Assembly: GCA_016872555.1 (NCBI GenBank)
Contig: VGZO01000029.1
Coordinates: 1-53,312, forward strand
Direction of reading: 5' to 3'
DNA: 53,312 nt
Source: Planctomycetota bacterium
GTDB lineage: Bacteria > Planctomycetota > Planctomycetia > Pirellulales > UBA1268
Both the position numbers and the translations under genes were made by a program. Positions 50,498 to 53,312 of this stretch are shown piece by piece. Every line of letters begins with the position of its first letter. The stretch's first letter is position 1. The notes below the pieces were generated by a model. That model saw only the letters and a list, made by a program, of their open reading frames with translations. It had not been told where the DNA came from and made no database searches.

Positions 50498-53312
50498 ATG
50501 GACAATCAGCTCGGTCGGACCGTGCGGGTCTTCCTCCTGGTGCTCGGCATCGCCGGGTTGCACCGGCTGGTCGTCGTGCCCTTGGTGGAGCCGACGGTCG
50601 TCGCTGCCGACCCGTCGCTCGAGATGACCGCCGAGGAGGTCGCGGCGGTCCGGGCGCGGGCCGACCGCCGGATGGCGGCGCTCGAGGGCATCTTCCCGGC
50701 CGACGCCTGGGAACGGAAGGATCCGATCGTCCTCGAGAGCCGGCAGATGCGGCTCCTCTTCCGGCAGTACAACGCCGTCGACGGCGGCCGGGTGCATCTG
50801 GTCCCCTGCACGCTGGTGATCCTCCCCGACGCCGCCGAAGGCGCCGCCCCCGGCCGGACGCTCGTGCTCCGCGCCGAGCAGGGGGCGGTGCTCGAGTTCG
50901 ACGAGCCGCTCGACCTCCGCCAGGGCCGGCTCGCGCGACTGGTCGGCGGGAGCCTGCGCGGGCCGGTGACGATCCGCGGCAGCGCCTCGAAGCCCGGGGC
51001 GGAGGACGAGATCGAGATCGAGACCCGCGACGTCGAACTGGCCGAGCTCGAGGTCCACACCAGCGAAGCGGTCCAGTTCCGCTACGGGCGGTCCACCGGC
51101 AGCGGCCGCGGGCTCCTCGCGCGGCTCCTCCCCAAGGCCGGGGCGGGTGGCCAGGGGCCCAACATCGGCGGCGTCGATTCGATCCGTCTCGAGCGCGACG
51201 TGCGGCTCAAGCTCGAGGGGCTCGCCGGCGGACTCCTCCCCGGCCCGTCGGCGCCGACCGCCGCCGCACCCCCGATCGCGGCCGAGGCGGCGCCGGCGCT
51301 GGTCACCTGCTCGGGCGCGCTGGTGATCAACATCGGCGCCAACCTCGTCACCCTCGAGGACCACGTCGACGTCGTCCGCACGCTGCCCGACGGCACCGCC
51401 GACCAGCTCGCCTGCGACCAGCTCGCGATCCTCCTGTCGCGCGCCGCCGACGCGACCACGACCACGGGGGGCCTCGAGCCGCGTGAGATCCAGGCCCGCG
51501 GCCGGCCGGTCGTGGCCACCAGCGCCGCTGCGGCGCTCGAGGCGCGGGGGGGCCGGCTCGGCTACGAAATCGCCACGCGCCGGATCCTCCTCGACGGCGA
51601 GGAGCCGGTGTCGTTGGTGATCCAGGGAACGGAGATGGAAGCGCGGTCGATCGACTACGTGCCCGGCCCGGCCGGCACTCCCGGAGCGCTGCTGGCGGTC
51701 GGTCCCGGGTGGCTGCGGACGCGCTCCGAGGGCCAGCCCGCGGCCCACGTGAAATGGCAGAAGTGGCTGCGCGTCCGCCCCGACGGTCCCGCCCACGTCG
51801 CCTCGCTGGCCGGCTCCGCCGACGTCACCGTGCCGGGGCAGGGGCGACTGTCGGCGGCCGAGATGCACCTCTGGCTCGAGCCGCTCACGGCGCCGGCCGG
51901 CGCCGCTGCCAGTCCGCTCTCGGCCGTCCGCCCGCAGCGGATGCTCGCCCGCGGGGTCGTCGAAGTCGATTCCGAGAGCCTCGCCGCGCGCACCGATCAA
52001 TTGCAGCTCTGGTTCCGCCAGGTGGAGCCGGCAGCCGCACCTGCCGTGGCGCCCGCCCCGGCGGCCCCGGTCGCGCCGCCGGCGACTGCCAGCCCGGCCC
52101 CCGCCCGCCCCGCGCCGATCGCGGCCGCGCCGGGAGCGCCGCCAGCGCCCCTCTCGCGTGGCCCGGCGGTGCCTCCCGCGCCCCCGCGCGGCCGCATGAT
52201 CGCCGTCGGCGCCCTCGTCCGGGGCCAGGTGCTGCTGCTCGGCCGCGGTGCCGAAGTCGAGGAGCTGTCGATGGAGGGGCAGGTACGGCTCACCGAGGAA
52301 GTGGCCGATCAATCCGCCGCGGAAGCGGGGCTCGAGATCGGGGGCGACCAGATGCAACTGTCGCGGCCGCAGCGCCCCGAGGCACGCGCGATCGTCTCCG
52401 GTCGTCCGGCGACGATCACCGGTCGGGGCATGCATCTCGAGGGTCCGCTGGTCGAGTTCGACCGCGGTGCCAACCGGATGACGGTCGACGGTGCCGGCCA
52501 GCTCCGCCTCCCGCTCGAACGGGGCCTCGGCGGCCTCGACGCGCTGGCCGCCACCGGCGGGCAGCCGCCCGCTGCCGCCGCCGGCCCTGGCGCGCTCGAC
52601 GTCCGCTGGCAGGGGCGTCTCGACTTCGACGGCGGCACCGCCCGGTTCGTCGACCAGGTCCGGACGATCGCAGGCGAGACCGGCCTCGATGCCGGAGTTC
52701 TCACCGTCACGCTCACGCGGCCGATCGACTTCGCCGCGCTGTCGGAGCGGCGCGGCGCCGGCCCCCAGGCCGACGTCGCCCGGATCGCGTGCGGGAATGG
52801 CGTGCGCCTCGAGAGCCGGTCCACCGCCGCCGACGGCGGACGCTCCGTGGAGCGGCTGTTCGTCCGCGACCTCGTCGTCGACCGGATCAGCGGCGACGTC
52901 AACGGCACCGGCCCGGGCCGTCTGACGAGCACGCGCTTCGGACGGGTGCCGGCGTTCACCCCGCCGGCGCCGCCGGGCACGCCGCCGGCGGCTCCAGCGC
53001 CGACCGCCGCCCCGACCGAGGCGCAGCTGACGTTCCTCGGTGTCGATTTCCAGCGCGGCCTGCGCGGCAACCTCCAGCGCCGCGGTCTCGAGTTCCACCA
53101 GCGTGTCCAGGCGATCTGGGGGCCGGTCGCCGCCTGGGACGACCGCCTCGATCCCCACGCCGCCGACGGCCTTCCCGCCGGTGCGGTGAGCGTGGCCAGC
53201 GACGCCCTCGGCATCGGCCAGGCCCCGCCCCTCCCCGGCCAGACGCGCTCGGCGCTCGAATTGGTCGCGGCCGGCAACGTGATGGTCGAGGGGGAATCGT
53301 TCACCGCGCGGA
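50498..53312 (+). CDS. OstA/LptA-like giant envelope protein (partial, no stop in window)
   Basis: A frame of at least 938 codons, open to the window end, starting with the ATG at 50498 (20 bp after kdsC). Residues 8-28 are a hydrophobic signal or anchor (VFLLVLGIAGLHRLVVVPLV). The body contains beta-rich segments of the OstA/LptA/LptC sort (RLEAEQGAVLEFDEPL-like, VTCSGALVINIGANLVTLED, IVSGRPATITGRGMHLEG), interrupted by two Pro/Ala-rich linkers (about residues 508-566 and 823-842). The position after kdsD-kdsC is the place of lptC/lptA/lptB in many bacteria. LPS transport is inferred; the length is far above LptA (about 180 residues). Confidence 0.72.
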   Translation, partial: MDNQLGRTVRVFLLVLGIAGLHRLVVVPLVEPTVVAADPSLEMTAEEVAAVRARADRRMAALEGIFPADAWERKDPIVLESRQMRLLFRQYNAVDGGRVHLVPCTLVILPDAAEGAAPGRTLVLRAEQGAVLEFDEPLDLRQGRLARLVGGSLRGPVTIRGSASKPGAEDEIEIETRDVELAELEVHTSEAVQFRYGRSTGSGRGLLARLLPKAGAGGQGPNIGGVDSIRLERDVRLKLEGLAGGLLPGPSAPTAAAPPIAAEAAPALVTCSGALVINIGANLVTLEDHVDVVRTLPDGTADQLACDQLAILLSRAADATTTTGGLEPREIQARGRPVVATSAAAALEARGGRLGYEIATRRILLDGEEPVSLVIQGTEMEARSIDYVPGPAGTPGALLAVGPGWLRTRSEGQPAAHVKWQKWLRVRPDGPAHVASLAGSADVTVPGQGRLSAAEMHLWLEPLTAPAGAAASPLSAVRPQRMLARGVVEVDSESLAARTDQLQLWFRQVEPAAAPAVAPAPAAPVAPPATASPAPARPAPIAAAPGAPPAPLSRGPAVPPAPPRGRMIAVGALVRGQVLLLGRGAEVEELSMEGQVRLTEEVADQSAAEAGLEIGGDQMQLSRPQRPEARAIVSGRPATITGRGMHLEGPLVEFDRGANRMTVDGAGQLRLPLERGLGGLDALAATGGQPPAAAAGPGALDVRWQGRLDFDGGTARFVDQVRTIAGETGLDAGVLTVTLTRPIDFAALSERRGAGPQADVARIACGNGVRLESRSTAADGGRSVERLFVRDLVVDRISGDVNGTGPGRLTSTRFGRVPAFTPPAPPGTPPAAPAPTAAPTEAQLTFLGVDFQRGLRGNLQRRGLEFHQRVQAIWGPVAAWDDRLDPHAADGLPAGAVSVASDALGIGQAPPLPGQTRSALELVAAGNVMVEGESFTAR

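Noticed and set aside
50366-53158. 930-codon open frame on the minus strand
   Set aside because: It is antisense to kdsC and the OstA-like gene, with Arg/Gly/Ala-rich composition and no domain; a by-product of GC-rich codon use.

Overview
The window is about 53 kb of GC-rich, gene-dense bacterial chromosome that reads as a planctomycete, most likely of the Pirellulales type. The evidence is a DUF1501 gene next to a PSCyt1/DUF1549/DUF1553 cytochrome gene, an orphan formylmethanofuran dehydrogenase subunit C (the C1-transfer pathway shared by planctomycetes, methylotrophs and methanogens), a DUF4159/prenyltransferase-fold protein divergent from a MoxR-DUF58-BatA-like operon, and Kdo/LPS genes. 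I cannot name a genus from sequence alone. No phage, transposase, integrase or CRISPR array is visible; this is core-like chromosome with some lineage-specific loci.

Layout. 1-100: tandem hairpin repeat. 154-3074 (+): a glycerol-1-phosphate-dehydrogenase-like enzyme, an MFS transporter and an acetyltransferase in one operon. 3134-5457 (-): NfeD-like and SPFH membrane proteins, a truncated DUF1501 remnant, an FmdB-like small protein and tRNA-Pro. 5863-9606: a glycosyltransferase, recJ (-) and a YkgJ-type cysteine-cluster protein. 9673-14049: a GAF/SpoIIE phosphatase (-), then a MoxR ATPase paired with a metallopeptidase/VWA protein (+). 14061-18588 (-): the DUF1501 / planctomycete cytochrome pair. 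18731-22091: hisS, an unknown lipoprotein (-) and a membrane zinc protease. 22135-31330: a large DUF4159 protein (-) divergent from MoxR, DUF58, a BatA-like protein and a VWA membrane protein (+). 31455-34432 (+): an NtrB/NtrC-like two-component pair. 34530-39153 (-): lexA, a PPOX-fold protein, rpsG, rpsL, fhcC and two small heat-shock proteins. 39530-42930 (+): a fatty-acid/polyketide-like cassette (dehydratase, long acyl carrier protein, second dehydratase, ketosynthase). 43152-45323 (+): a cysteine-repeat lipoprotein and an MFS transporter. 45375-47558 (-): an HtrA-like protease and a DUF454 protein. 47671-53312 (+): class II aldolase, kdsD, kdsC and a very large OstA/LptA-like protein that runs off the window.

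How the genes fit together. Three themes recur: cell-envelope biogenesis (kdsD-kdsC-OstA-like, glycosyltransferase, acyl cassette, SPFH/NfeD), MoxR-VWA chaperone systems (two independent loci), and stress or repair functions (recJ, lexA, Hsp20s, HtrA). Four start regions carry recognisable sigma70-type promoters with a -35 like TTGnnn or TTCACC, a 16-17 bp spacer and a -10 of TATACT, TATAGT, TACATT or GATACT. Three regularly spaced CAGTAT-like half-sites lie directly upstream of lexA.

The most interesting unexplained items are the cysteine-pentapeptide lipoprotein, the acyl cassette with its oversized carrier protein, the metallopeptidase-VWA/MoxR pair, the LexA with a roughly 95-residue N-terminal extension and its candidate operator, and the giant OstA-like protein. 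Many long open frames antisense to real genes exist because of the GC-rich codon use and were left out.
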